DNA of 64,000 nt from Schistocephalus solidus (lineage: Eukaryota > Platyhelminthes > Cestoda > Diphyllobothriidea > Diphyllobothriidae), in the NCBI GenBank assembly GCA_017591395.1, contig WEDG01004538.1:106870-170869 (forward strand). Direction: 5' to 3'. How positions within the stretch are numbered: position 1 is the stretch's first letter; each line of letters opens with the position of its first letter. A program made the position numbers and the translations under genes. Under the pieces are notes generated by a model. That model was not told the origin of the DNA. It made no database searches and saw only the letters and a program-made list of their open reading frames with translations. This document shows, piece after piece, positions 33,930 to 45,695 of the stretch.

Positions 33930-35925
33930 TTACCTCCTACGGGTAGGAGGGGAGAGCTCGTAAAGAATACCCGTAGGTTCGCCGCGGGGAACGCGCTCGT
34001 CATGTCTGTCTTCAGGTGTCGTCTTACTAGTTCGCTGGTTGCATCCCCTAGGAAGGACAGTCTTATGAATACGTCTTTATTTTCTGCAGTTAAGGTGATG
34101 GACTTTGTGGTGCGTTCCCCAATATTTCTGAGGATGAATCTTTCTGGGTATCAGTTTTCATGAAGCGCGTTCTGCAGCTGCTGGAGCTCTGCTTCAACCG
34201 TTTCAGGGGAGCAGATGCATCGCACCCTAGCTGCCAGTCCCTGGACTAAATTTCGCTGTATGTTCAGGGGAAAAAAACTGTGAAAATTGATATATTGTCT
34301 CGTCCAGATTGTCTTTCGGGATACCCTACATTTGATAGATCCCTCCTCTTGCCTTTGTAAAAGGACATCAACGAACGCAATTTCGTTCCCCATCTCAGAC
34401 TCTGCAGAAAATTTGAGAGATGGATGCACACTGTTCAACTTCTGGACCAGGTATCTGTGTTTTAATCCATCAGGTAGAAGATGTCGTCCACGTACCGACC
34501 ATAAAATTCGAGTTCAGCGATGGTGTCCTTAAGACTCGCTGTCTCGATCTTACCCATGAAACATTTGCGAGAAACGGTCCAAGCGGCGAACCAATCGCTA
34601 CACCGTCTATGTGCCTGTATACCTGGCCGTTGCAGAGGAACTGAACATTTTGCGTGCATCGGGTTAAAAGTTCTCTAAGGGTTTTCACTGGTATAAGTAT
34701 TTGGTATATAATGTCCAGAATAACGTCACAGAGGAAGTCTATTGTTGCTGCTACGGGTACGTTGGTAAACAGTGATGATACCTCTAACGAGAGCATCTTC
34801 CGTCCACCAAACGTTTCTATTCTTTATAGCGCCAGTAAACTCAAAGGTGTCTTTCAAACTTTGAGGATATGGGTAACTTTCCAGTGGCTTAAGCTTTTCT
34901 ATCAGCCATTTGGAAAGGGTATGATAGGGTGAGTTTCGAATATCCACGATTGGGTGCAGAGGTAGTCTATGCTTATGAATCTTTGGAAGGCCGTACATTC
35001 GGGGTATCCTCGTGCCTACAGGCCTCAGTTTTTCAAATTATTTGTCAAACAAGAGACCTTCTATATGGAGGTCTTTGAGAACGGTCGTCAACTGACCCTC
35101 AACGGCGTCGGTCAGATCCTTGTCTTTCTCAGCTTTAAAGAACTTGGTACGATTCGAAAATATTTCATCTAGTTTCGCAACATAATCTTTCCTGTCCATC
35201 AGTACTCCTCCTGAACCCTTGCCCACACTTTCGTTTTTGCAAAGCTCCCTTAGACTATCGAGGTGGGCCCTTGTTAAAGGGCCTTTCTTCTTTGGAACCC
35301 TCCTTACATACTTTTGGCAATATTTAACCATAGTCAACTTGCGATAATAAACTCCCCTGGGTTCAGTAGGTTTTAGACCGACAGTCTGACTAAAGAAGCT
35401 CTCAAATTGGATTTCTGACTACTTGCTTCGGCATCCGTCGTGCAATGCAAAACTTAGGGCCTAGAGATAGTACCTCTAAGAGATTCATGTCAAGGCGTAC
35501 TGAAGAAAAGTTATGGACGTGTCGTTCCGGATTGTTCGGAAGGGCCGTTTACGCTTTCACCAGTTGGATACTTTGTAGGAGGGTATTCCACCTGGCCTCG
35601 GTTCTTTTACTTCTGAACGTTTGTACACAGTCTTCACATGCCGGTATCACGAAATTTCCAAGGCGGGGGAGTACCGCAGCCCTCTGACACAGAATCCACT
35701 GGAGTGCCTCAATTCCAGCGTTAGCTTTCTCAAGGTGAATTTTGACACCTCTTTTTAAGGTAGCTGAGGAAACGATAATATGATTTCGTCGTAAGTTTTC
35801 CAGTAATGTCTCGGACATTCATCTTGATCCATACATCTCGATAAGAATTTGGCCGTCACGTTTGCCTCTGCAAGTCTTCTGTCAAACTTCAGGAAATAAT
35901 TGAGTTACTTTAACACGGAGGGATC
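33930..35925 (-). mobile_element. Penelope-like retroelement, decayed
   Basis: Reading on the minus strand in several frames: N-terminal FLKFDRRLAEANVTAKFLSR, KGSGGVLMDRKDYVAKL, VYGLPKIHK-type motif (MYGLPKIHKHRLPLHPI), LEVSSLFTNVPV (catalytic A motif with Asp replaced by Glu), HIDGVAIGSPLGP (B), YGRYVDDIFY (C, the catalytic YVDD), then NEIAFVDVLLQRQ and PERFILRNIG, SFLGDATSELVRR, LRVFFTSSPLLP. These are in the order of Penelope-like reverse transcriptases. At least five frame breaks and internal stops. No GIY-YIG endonuclease was recognised downstream (33930 and below), so the 3' part is lost or was absent. Confidence 0.85.
34151..35818 (-). pseudogene. Penelope-like reverse transcriptase pseudogene
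   Basis: Open pieces at 35549-35818, 35038-35337, 34726-34998, 34470-34796, 34462-34659 and 34151-34438 belong to one RT broken by shifts and stops (for example a stop just after LLFDK at 35038 and one after FYLMD at 34462). In an intact element the protein copies element RNA. This one cannot. Confidence 0.85.
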
Positions 35926-37031
35926 TTTGGATTGTTATAATTCTGCGGAAATTCTCATGTTAAAATTGAAAAGGGAAGACAGTGTACTTGACAGTGATGA
36001 TTAATCCCCATACTGGACTCTACCTCCCACCCTTCACACAGTCCCAATTACCTCTACACGTCGACCTCATAATGTAGGTGGCGTGCAAAACAATCAGTAT
36101 TAACGATTAGGTTTTAAACCCTGTTAACAACTCGTAGTTTAATTTCCCTTGTAATTGTACCGGCCTGCTAATGAATAACCGAAAACATATGTTTGCCGAC
36201 TTCACTTTTCAGTTCTTAATAAAAGTGAATCAGGTCAGTTAGGAATGATATCGCGGATGTTGGTCGGCGCGAGGTAAAGCCACCGGAGCTTGCAGTCCAC
36301 ACACTTTTCAGGGTAATAACCTATTGTGCGAACCTACTAATCCGGCAACGAATGTTAACCCTAACGAAAACAATTGATAGAGTTAGGATTAGGTTGGCAC
36401 TCTCATCTTCTCCATTTAAACCCATATATAAAAATCCTATTACCACCGGCCCCCATATAACTCGCTGATATATCCTTTGTTCCCTGAGTTGAGTCACACA
36501 TTACGTTCTTACCTTAAACCTCTTCCTACACCTCGACGGCCGACGGGACATGACTGAAATCTAATTCGTCCTCCTTCCCCCTGCCACAAAATCCCCGCTT
36601 ATATGTTTACAACTGGCCTTCTTTGGGTAGACGTCTGCCTTTTGTTATCGACCTTGAAAAAAGTGACCTTCAACAATATGTTCACCGTGCTAATTTTGTT
36701 GGACGCTAGTGGTTCAGCCGATGTATGCCCACATTACATCCAATGACCAATCTCGTGAAATTTTAATGAAATTCTGAAATGCGTTTTCGATTAGAAAATG
36801 TTACTTAGATGGAGCCGTAATATCGATCATCTTGCGGCATGGGAGTTCAGACATGCCAGTATGCAGGCTTTTGCCTGCACGTCTATTTGGCCGCTTACAG
36901 AAACAGCACATGATAAAAAAATGACTGCTTATGCAATATGATTTTTAATATCCTTACAAGCTCAAATATATTTATCTAAAACGTAAGCGACAATATTCTT
37001 TCTGGTATTAATTTGGGTAAGGAGGCCTTGT
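35926..37031. other. No gene recognised
   Basis: A few telomere-like words (TTAACCCTAACG, TTAGGATTAGG) near 36355-36395 may be remnants of the MITE family. Otherwise nothing. Confidence 0.35.
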
Positions 37032-37386
37032 ATGGCCGCCTAAACAGGACACGAGAAAAGGAACCAATGCATTTGGCTTTGCGTGAAATTCCAAGGTAAT
37101 TATGTTTAGGATTAAGGTGACAGTTAGGGTTAAGTTTAGGGTTAGGTTTACGTTTGAGGTTAAGGTAAGAGTTGGGTTTGGAGTCACGATAAGGCTAAGG
37201 GTTAAGCTTATTATCCTGTTAACTGTATGGTTTAGGTTCAGGATAACGCTAGGGCTAAGATTAAGGTGACAGTTTAGTTTTATGTTAGAGTTGGCGTTAG
37301 CATTGAGATACGGGCATATTTTCCCTTCCCTGTAAGGCTTTAAAGCGGTTGGGGCGGTTCCTATTCCCGTGTCCTGTTTAGGCGGT
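37032..37386. mobile_element. MITE-like element with telomere-like interior, second good copy
   Basis: Left end 37032-37065 (GGCCGCCTAAACAGGACACG..AGGAACC) and right end 37352-37386 (GGCGGTTCCTATTCCCGTGT..) are inverted repeats. The interior is TTAGGGTTAAG-like, i.e. opposite orientation to 6115-6460. The right end overlaps the start of an unrecognised 102-codon frame. Confidence 0.75.
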
Positions 37387-38333
37387 CATCCAATGCATCC
37401 CTGCTCTAATTTTGGTAACAAATCACATCCTCTGCAAATGTTCTACTCAAATAAAGGGTGCATTTGTGATTTAGAAAAAGCTTGTAAATTCCCTACTATT
37501 TTAAAAAACGATCTGCATTTCCAATCGCGCTTTGAATTTTCGAACTGTGTGCCGTTTATTCTCCATGTAAGAAGGAACATGAATATATCTGTGCTATTAG
37601 AAAGATATAATTTTGGGCTTATACATTTTTGTAATGGATGTGGACCATGTTGGATACTTCATGAAGAGCATTCGTAAACGGAAAAATGCGATGCTAATTG
37701 AATGGATATTGTGCGGTCTTTCAAAATCTCATAAGTCGAAACTTTTTAAGATCGAAAGATAGCCTTTCTTCCGATAAAAAAATCAAAAAAAGATGTGATG
37801 TACTGTCAGATAACTAAATAATTTTTCTTCCTATTTCTATAAAATATATTTGAGTTTGTAAGGGCATCCAAACATGAGTGCTGTTTCTGCAGACCGCCGA
37901 AAAGATACCCATATAAAAACTGGCATCCAGGCGAATCCAAAATATCACATGATTTTGCCGTACAATATTACAATTCCACTTAAGTAACCATTCTTAACCG
38001 AAAAAAAATATTTCTGAATATCGGTTAACGTTCCATGAGATTGGTTACTGACTGTGCTTATTTGCTTGGTGGCAGCGTACGCAAAACAGAGATCGAAGTA
38101 ACATTTTACGGCAATATAATATGAGAATTTACTTTTACATATACGGCACAAAATTTACTGATCATACGACAAACTTCAATACTTAAACGGCTCATTGACA
38201 AATGGGTGGTTTACAGATGCGCACATTACTTTGGGATGATATTATTGGATATTTGTTCTGCTGGTACCCGTCTCGTCAGCGAATGTATGGGGTACTATTT
38301 AGGGAGGGGGAAAGGGTAAAACACAGCTGGAAG
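37387..38333. other. No gene recognised
   Basis: AT-rich. The open frame 37369-37677 (Cys-rich, 102 codons) has no domain I recognise and begins inside the MITE end. Confidence 0.35.
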
Positions 38334-41300
38334 TAGGTCACTCCATTTGTCTCGCACAGGTAGTAAATGCTCCTGTGGCCGTCTCTGACTGGTACCCAAC
38401 TCTCACCTATGGCTCCTCGAAGCTGGGCTACGCTCAACGGCCACACCCTGGGCGATGGCCACGACTGGCGGGCTAAAGCAGATGAGGGTCCACGGTGTTG
38501 TGTGCGTCTCCACACACGGTACGTCTGCCCCATTCTCCCCCAAGTGCACTTCCCCCTCTCTGACACCCTCCCACCCTCTTCCCACCCTTCCGCCCTCTCC
38601 CTTCTCCATGCCCTTTCCCCGCTCTCTTCCCACCCCATCCTCCATCTCCCCTCCCATCTTTCCCTTCTCCCTCTCCCTTCCTCTCTTTTTCCCCTCACTC
38701 TACCCTCACCCTTCCCTCCTCCAGCACGGTCAAAAAAGTCCTACGGCAAGGGTGACAGCAAGCACGTAGGTGGCCCAAGCGAATCGGTCGTTCTCTCACT
38801 AACCCAAAGCGTGACCCAGAGTGGAGTTCGGTAGCTGCCTGGGATGACTGAGCAGCCTTGTTTAGGGAAAGCACTGCTTACCCCTCGCGGGGCAGGGGGC
38901 TAGAAAAGGTGCCCTAAACAAATGCTGCGTCTCACTTCTTCTTCAGCCGGACGCGGCTCGCAGACTGTAATTTCATGCGGTGGAAAAACTTTAAACAATA
39001 TCAACAACAACCCCGCTCCCAACCCCCCCCCCCTCCCACCGTACCTTCCGGGGTGTTCGACTGAGCCCGCTCACTCTAGCAGCCTGGAATGTTGGATCCA
39101 TTTTACACATTCCCAGGAGCAACCGACCGGAACAGAGAACGACACTAGTCGCTCGGGAACTGGCCCGATACAAGGTGGACATTGCTGCTCTCAGCGAGAC
39201 CTGATTCTCTGAACAGGGTCAGGTGGAGGAGGTGGGTGCCGACTACATCCTCTTCTGGAGTGGCCAGCCAAAGGCAGAGCGATGCGACGCTGGTGTCGTC
39301 TTTGACATCCGGAACGACATCGTGGGCCGAGTGCCCTGTCTGCCGCAGGGCATCAACGATCGCCTGATGAGCCTCCGCCTGCCTCTTCGGGGAGACAAAG
39401 TTCGCCACCATCATCAGGGCCTACGCTCCCCATTGACAAGCTCTGATATGGCGAAGGACAAATTCTACGAGGATCTACACGTCCTCCTGGTGACTGTGCC
39501 GAAGGCGGATAAGTTAATTGTCCTTAGTGACCTTAACGCCCGTGTCGGGACAGACCATGCCACGTGGAGAGGAGGGCTTGGTCCACATTGTTTCGCCGGC
39601 TTCAATGACAACGGTCTTATTCTCCTACGAACCTTCGTAGAGCACCGCCTGATCCCGACCAACACCTTCGTCTGCCTCCCGATGCAGCAGAAGGCGACCT
39701 GGGTGCACCCCAGATCGAGACACTGGCCTCTGCTGGATTATGTCTCTGTCCGGAGACGTGGCTAACAGGACGTGCTGGTGATAAAGGCGATCCCCCGTGC
39801 GGACGGATGGATGGATCACCACCTCGTTATATCCTAGATGAGACTTCGTCTTCAGCCACGCAGGTGACCCCAAGGTAAGCGACCACTAGGTAAGTTTAAC
39901 ACTATTTTGTTGAATGTGCCTGCTCATAATTTTCATTTCCGTGACGAGCTGGCCAAACGACTAGCCTGCCTCCCAGTCGCCGACGAGGACGCCTCGTTGG
40001 AGAACCGCTGGTGCCAACTGAGGGACACGGTCAAATTCACCGCTCTGGATGTCCTCGGCCAGGCACGTAATCAGCACCAGAACTGGTTCGATGACAAGGT
40101 CTCAGCCATCAACACCGTTAGCAAAGAAGAACCGGTTGCACAAAGCCTACGTCGATCGCCCTACCGCTGCAAACAAGGCAGCCTTCTACAAAAGTCACCG
40201 CCTTGTAAAGAAACGGCTGCGGGAGATGAAGGATGCCTGGATGGCCCACAAGGCTGAGGAACTCCAAGGGTACGCGGACTGCAATGAATGGAAGAATTTG
40301 TTCGCTGCCACCAAGGCTCTCTATGGACCTCCCAACAAAGGAGCCGCCCCTCTTCTCAGTGCTGACAGTACTACTTTGCTCAGTGAGAAGACGCAAATCC
40401 GGAAGCGCTGGGTGGAGCATATCCAAAGATATCTTAAACGGCCCTCCACCATATCTGACGCCACCATCAACCGACTGCCTGAGGTGGAAACCAACGCCGA
40501 TCTCTATCTCCTGTCCTGTCTCCAAGAAACCCTCAGGGCCGAGCAGCAACTCTCCAACGGGAAAGCATCTGGATCAGACGCGATTCCTGCTGAGATTTAC
40601 AAGCATGGTGGCCCCAAATGATGAATAAGCTCACAGCGCTCTTCCAGGAGATGTGGCACCAGGGACAGGTCTCTCCGAATTTCAAAGACGCCACCATCGT
40701 CCATCTCTACAATAAGAAGGGGAACCGCCAACTCTGCAACAACCGCGAGGAATCTCGCTGCTCAAAATCGCCGGGAAAATCTTCGCCCGCATCCGCCTCA
40801 ATCGTCTGAACGGTAACCTAGAGCTGGGACTCCTCCCAGAAAGCGAATGTGGCTTCCACCGCCATCACGGCACCACCGACATGATCTTCACCACGCGCCA
40901 GCTGCAGAAGAAATTTCAGGAGACGCGGACTCACCTCTACATAACCGTGGATCTGACGAAAGCCTTTGACACGGTGAGTCACGAAAGACTATGGAAAATC
41001 ATGCAGAAATTCAGCTGTCCTGAGCGATTAACTCATATAGTGCGTCAACTCCACGATGACATGATGGCGCGCGTCACGGACAACGGAGCTGTCTCAGAGG
41101 CCGTCGCAGTGACTAACGGAGTGACGCAGGTTTGCGTACTCACGCCTATCCTATTCAGTCTCATGTTCTCTGTCATGTTAATGGTCGGCTACCGTGACGA
41201 ACGCCATGGGCTCCGCATTGCTTACCGGATGGACGGCCGACTCCTCAACCAACGACGGATGTATTTCCACTCGCGTGTATCTACAGCCACCATCCACAAA

Positions 41301-43097
41301 CTTATCTTCGCTGACGACTGTGAACTTGATGCAACGACTGAAGGGGACACGTAAAGGAACACGGACTGCGCATAAACACTGAGAAAACGGTGATGATGCA
41401 TTAAGCGCTGCCCAACGCCACTTAAAACGCAGCTCACATCAACGTAAATGGCGCCCAACTTAAAGCTGTGGATAACTTCACCTACCTGGGCAGCAACCTC
41501 TCACGCAGCATCAAAATCGACGATAAGGTCACCCACCGGATCACCAAAGCACGCCAAGCCTTTGGACGCATGCAGAACGTCGTCTGGAATCGATACGATC
41601 TCCCCCTCAGCACCAAACTCAAGAGGTACAACGCTGTCATCTTGCAGATGCTGCTATATGGAGCGGAGACTCGGAAGATCTACCAAAAGCAGGCGCGGAA
41701 GCTCAATCACTTCCATCTCAGCTGCTTTCGCAGACGACTAAAGCGGTGATGGCAAGACAGGATCCCGTACACGGAAGCCCTGGAGCGGCCCGGAATCCTC
41801 AGCATCCACACCATGCTGAGGCAAGTGCAACTGCACTTGAGCGGCCACCTGGTGAGAATGGACGACGAGCGACTGCCCAAATAAATATTGTATGGAGATG
41901 TCGGAACGGGTTCTCGTCGACAAGGCGGTCAAGTACGACGCTAAAAGGACACCCTGAAGACTTCCTTGAAACAACTGCAGATCAACCAGGCAAACTGGGA
42001 CCACCTCACCCGGGAACGACCGGCCTGGAGGGGGACAGTGAAGACAGGGGCAGCAATCTACGAAGCCAACTGGATCGCCGCCACCAAAAGATTGACATGA
42101 AAGTCACCAGCGCCCCGAACCAACACCGCCAATGCCCAAAGCCCATCCAACGTGTCTGCGCTGTCAACGCGTCTTCCGAGCGCGAATCGGCCTAGTCGAA
42201 CATCTTCCGATGAAATGCAACAACAATCCGACAACTCTAAACTCTTCGTCAACTTCTGCTAACCATCTGTCTACTACTACTACTACCTCATAGAGACCAC
42301 ATCCCAATACTCATCACCTGTTACCCACCACCGCAAACACCCCCTTCCCCACCAACACCAGAGACGGGGAATCTCTCATAAACTGTCCTCATTGCGACCG
42401 AACATTCACCTCACGCATCAGCCTGGTCAGTTACTTGTGAATCCATCGTACAGAGACTGGTGAAACGGTGCCTGGAGCACCAACATACAGCAGAGATCGC
42501 CGCCTCCACTGCCCTCACTGTTCTCGCGCGTTCACTCATCACATAGGCCTAATAGGACATATGCGACCCCATGACAGCGGAATTCGCCGCAATAACGACA
42601 ACATCGATACCTTATGCACACCTCACGCTCTTGCCATTCTCACCGTCACTGCCACCCCATTACCACGAACGATATCTCCTCAGCACCTCCCGTTTTATCC
42701 TGCCCAAACCGTGCACGTAACTTTACCTCACGCATCGGCCTTATCGGTCACTTGCGAATCCATCGCACGGAGGCTGGTGAACCAGTGCCTGGTGCTCTGA
42801 CATACAGTCACCGCGACCGCCTCTACTGCATTCACTGCTCCCACGCCTTCATACACCGCATTGGCCTAATAGGTCACATGCGGCTCCACGACAAACTGCG
42901 CAAACTACCTCCATCATTACATACACAACACCCTCACTATCATCATGTACCTGAGAATATCCCGGTTTCCTAGAAACCACGGCTTGGAAGGCTGCCAATC
43001 TGACGCTTACACCAGACCACGCCGTCGGCCCAGTGTGTGTTTTGCGTTATGTGGCTGACCAGTAGACTGAGAGTCAGACGGCAATGGCTTCTCCATA
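38334..43097 (+). mobile_element. LINE copy C, near full length
   Basis: 5' UTR from GGTCACTCCATTTGTCTCGC, expanded by a polypyrimidine stretch (about 38535-38724). Endonuclease 39063-39890, RT 40049-41750, zinc-finger tail 42110-42905, then the first 140 bases of the 3' UTR, interrupted at 43097 by copy D in the opposite orientation. Confidence 0.88.
39063..42905 (+). pseudogene. LINE polyprotein, broken (copy C)
   Basis: Endonuclease LAAWNVGSIL (Arg to Gly) and a nonsense codon directly after SET (39202-39204, where SETRF is expected), then DLNARVG in place of DFNARVG. RT: KGNRQLCNN then a shift at about 40745, VDLTKAFDTVSHERL, GVTQVCVLTPILF (QG of motif B changed to QV), IFADDCELD, then a deletion at about 41350 joining EGDT to the INTEKTV region. 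The YLGSNLS segment and thumb follow (41468-41749). Tail with several C2H2 fingers (CPHCSRAFTHHIGLIGHM, CIHCSHAFIHRIGLIGHM). Clearly dead. Confidence 0.85.
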
Positions 43098-45297
43098 TCC
43101 GACAGTTCGACCGTCGTAGTTCGACGATGTCCACCGTATGCTCCATGGAAGGGTGGAGCAGGGACGGTGACTTGCGCGTGAATTAGATTTAAGTGATAGT
43201 AGCCTTGCGCTGCAGTTACCGCACTCTCTCCTCCTCCACCACCTGAGCCCGGTGTGAAGACAGAGTCAAGAAGACCGGGGATGGGAGAGGGCGCAGGTGG
43301 CTGGCGCGGCCGAAGCCGCCCCTGGGCGTGCCACCACACCTGGCTCGGATCCCACGGGGTTGGAGTGCCATAAAGGCCACATTAAGAAGGAGCCATTGCA
43401 ACCTGACTCTCAGTCCGCCAGTCAGCCACTCCACACAAAACACACATTGGGCTGACCACGCGGTCCAAGTTATCCCGTCAGTAGGCAACATTCCAAGCCA
43501 CGGCTTTTAGCGCACCGTGATAGTTTCAAGCGCGTCAAATTGTTTATAGTGAGGAACATGCGCTGAGCTGTCGACCTCACTCTCTCCCCAAACCCCACCA
43601 TCAGACACTGTCCGAGCCGGTCAGATGCCTGATGTGGGAGTGGGCGCATTGGCTGACGGATCGGCGTACCCGTCTTCGCGCGCCACAGCACGACCTGGTC
43701 CCCATAACGCACACACCAGGATTCAAAAACTCAGGGCATATGGAGTAGCCTCGCCGTCTGACTCCTAGTCCACTGGTCAGCCACTCGACACACACAGCAC
43801 ATACACTGAGCCGACGGCGTGGTCTGGTGTAAGCGTCAGATTGGCAGACTTCCCAGCCACGGTTTCTAGGAAACCGTGATATACTCTGGTAAATGGTGAG
43901 TGTGAGGGTGTTGTCGATGCATTGGTGTAGGTAGTGTGAGCTGATGTAGCTTAGCCTCCGATGGTTAACCGGAGGTTGTCGTGGAGGCGCATGTGTCCTA
44001 ATAGGCCCATGCGGTGTGTAAATGTGCGGGAGCAGTGAGGGCAGTGAAGGCGGGTGCGTCGACTGTATGTCGAGCCCCAGGCACTGGTTCACCAGCCTCC
44101 GTGCGATGGATTCGCAGATGACTGACCAGGCCGATGCGTGAGTTGAAGTTGCGGGCGCAGTGTGGCAGGAGAAATCGGTAGAGGCTGGGGGGATGTCATT
44201 CATGGTAGTGGGGGTGGCAGGGGCGCTAAGAATGGCAGGAGCGGAGGGTGTGCATGGTGTATCGGTGTTGTCGGCATTGTGGTGTATTCCGCTGTCATGG
44301 GTGCGCATGTGACCGAATAGGCCCATGCGATGAGTGACTGCGCGAGGACAGTGGAGGCGACGATTTCTGCTGTGTGATGGTGTTCCAGGCACTGGCTCAC
44401 CGGTCTCTGTACTGGCGAACTGGTCTCCCCGAAGAGGCAGGCGGAGGCTCATCAGGCGATCATTGATGCCCTGCGGCAGACAGGGCAGATGTCCCACGAT
44501 GTCGTTACGGATGGCAAAGGCAACACCAGCGTCGCGTCGTTCTGCCTTTGGCCGGCCGCTCCAGAAGAAGGTGTAGCCGGCACCCACCTCCTCCAGCTGA
44601 CCCTGCTCAGAGAATCGGGTCTCGCTGAGAGCAGCAATGTCCACCTTGTAGCGCGCCATTTCCCGAGCGACTAGCGCCGTCCTTCGTTCCAGCCGGTTGC
44701 TCCTAGGATTGTCTAAAAGGGAACGAACATTCCAGGCTGCTAGTGTGAGTGGACTCACCCGAGCAGTCTGTTGGGTATGGCGAGGGGGGTGGGGACGGGG
44801 GGTATTGTTGTTTGTTTGAGTTTTACGACCGCGTAGTTTGCGATCTGCGAGCCGCGGCCGGCTGCAGAAGGCGTGAGACCCAGCATTTTTTTAGGGCACA
44901 TTTTCTAGCCCCTTCCTCCGCGAGGAGGCAAGCAGTGCTATCCCTAAATAGGGCTGCTCGGACATCCCAGACGGCTGCCGAACGCCACTATGGGTCACCG
45001 TTTCGTTTTAGTGGGAGAACGACCCGAGATAGCCTGGGCCGCCTACGGGGTTGCTGTCGCCCCCACCGTAGGACTTTTTGAGAGGGGGGAGGTGGGAAGT
45101 TCGGGAGTCAGACATACCGGGTGTGGAGGCACACACAACCCCGGAGACCCTCACCTGGTTTAGCCCGCCGGTCGTGACGGTTGCCCGGGCTGTGGCCGCT
45201 GGGAAGAACCCAACTTCGAGGAACCACAGGTGAGAATTGGGTACCAGTTAGAGGCGGCCAAAGGAGCATTCACCACCTGTACGAGACAAATGGAGCT
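43098..45297 (-). mobile_element. LINE copy D, internally deleted (no RT)
   Basis: Minus strand: 5' UTR from 45297, endonuclease N-terminal third to about 44418, then directly the zinc-finger tail and a complete 3' UTR ending at 43098. All RT sequence is missing. Both ends of the element are intact by comparison with copies B and H. It is tail-to-tail with copy C. Confidence 0.85.
43601..44758 (-). pseudogene. Endonuclease/tail fusion frame of copy D (385 codons)
   Basis: Begins SPLTLAAWNVRSLL and runs through SETRFSEQGQ, GIRNDIVG-type and [13 protein letters not shown] of the endonuclease, then at about 44418 joins the finger linker (TETGEPVPG). It lacks the endonuclease DFNARVG and DH motifs, so it cannot be an active nuclease. 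After the first defective finger the frame leaves the finger reading frame and runs through 3' UTR by chance. The start codon is GTG-like, no ATG evident. Confidence 0.7.
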
Positions 45298-45304
45298 TTC
45301 AAAT

Positions 45305-45695
45305 GCAAGCTGTGTGACTTGGAAGGTTACCAACTGACGGAATAACTCGGACCACGTGTTGGGCCCATTGAGTGCGTTTGTGCGTCACGGACGACTGGTG
45401 GACAGAGTCAGGTTGCAATAGCTCCTTCTTAATGTGGCCTTTATGGCACTCCCACTCAGTTGGGATCTGAGCTGCCACTCCCTGTGTTGTTGTGTTCTTG
45501 GTTGGTGTTTGACTATAGTGCGTGGATCTGCGCCCTTTTCCGTCTCCGGTCTTCTTAACTCTGTCTTGGCAGCGGGTTAAGGTGGGGGAACGGAATAGAT
45601 AGTGAGGTAGATGCACTGATAGTCTATTCTCACTATAATCCAGCCCAAGTTACCGTCCCTGCACAGCATACGGCTGACATCGTCGAACATGAGTT
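45305..45695 (+). mobile_element. LINE 3' UTR fragment, variant subfamily
   Basis: GTGACTTGGAAGGTTACCAA, the GTCACGGACGACTGGTGG variant, GCCTTTATGGCACTCCCAC, CCGGTCTTCTTAACTCTGTC. The same variant words occur on the minus strand at 48172-48560. Confidence 0.75.

Noticed and set aside
33906..34163. Plus-strand 85-codon frame over the Penelope-like element
   Set aside because: It is the complement of the RT C-terminal segment, which reads sensibly on the minus strand.
37110..37300. Chromosome-end or interstitial telomere
   Set aside because: The TTAGGG-like units are degenerate and bounded by terminal inverted repeats found again at 6115-6460, so a transposon explains them better.
37369..37677. 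102-codon Cys-containing frame
   Set aside because: Its start lies inside the MITE terminal repeat and no family is recognised.
43601..44758. 385-codon open frame as an intact host gene
   Set aside because: It is an internally deleted LINE; the second half is read out of frame with the fingers and into the 3' UTR.
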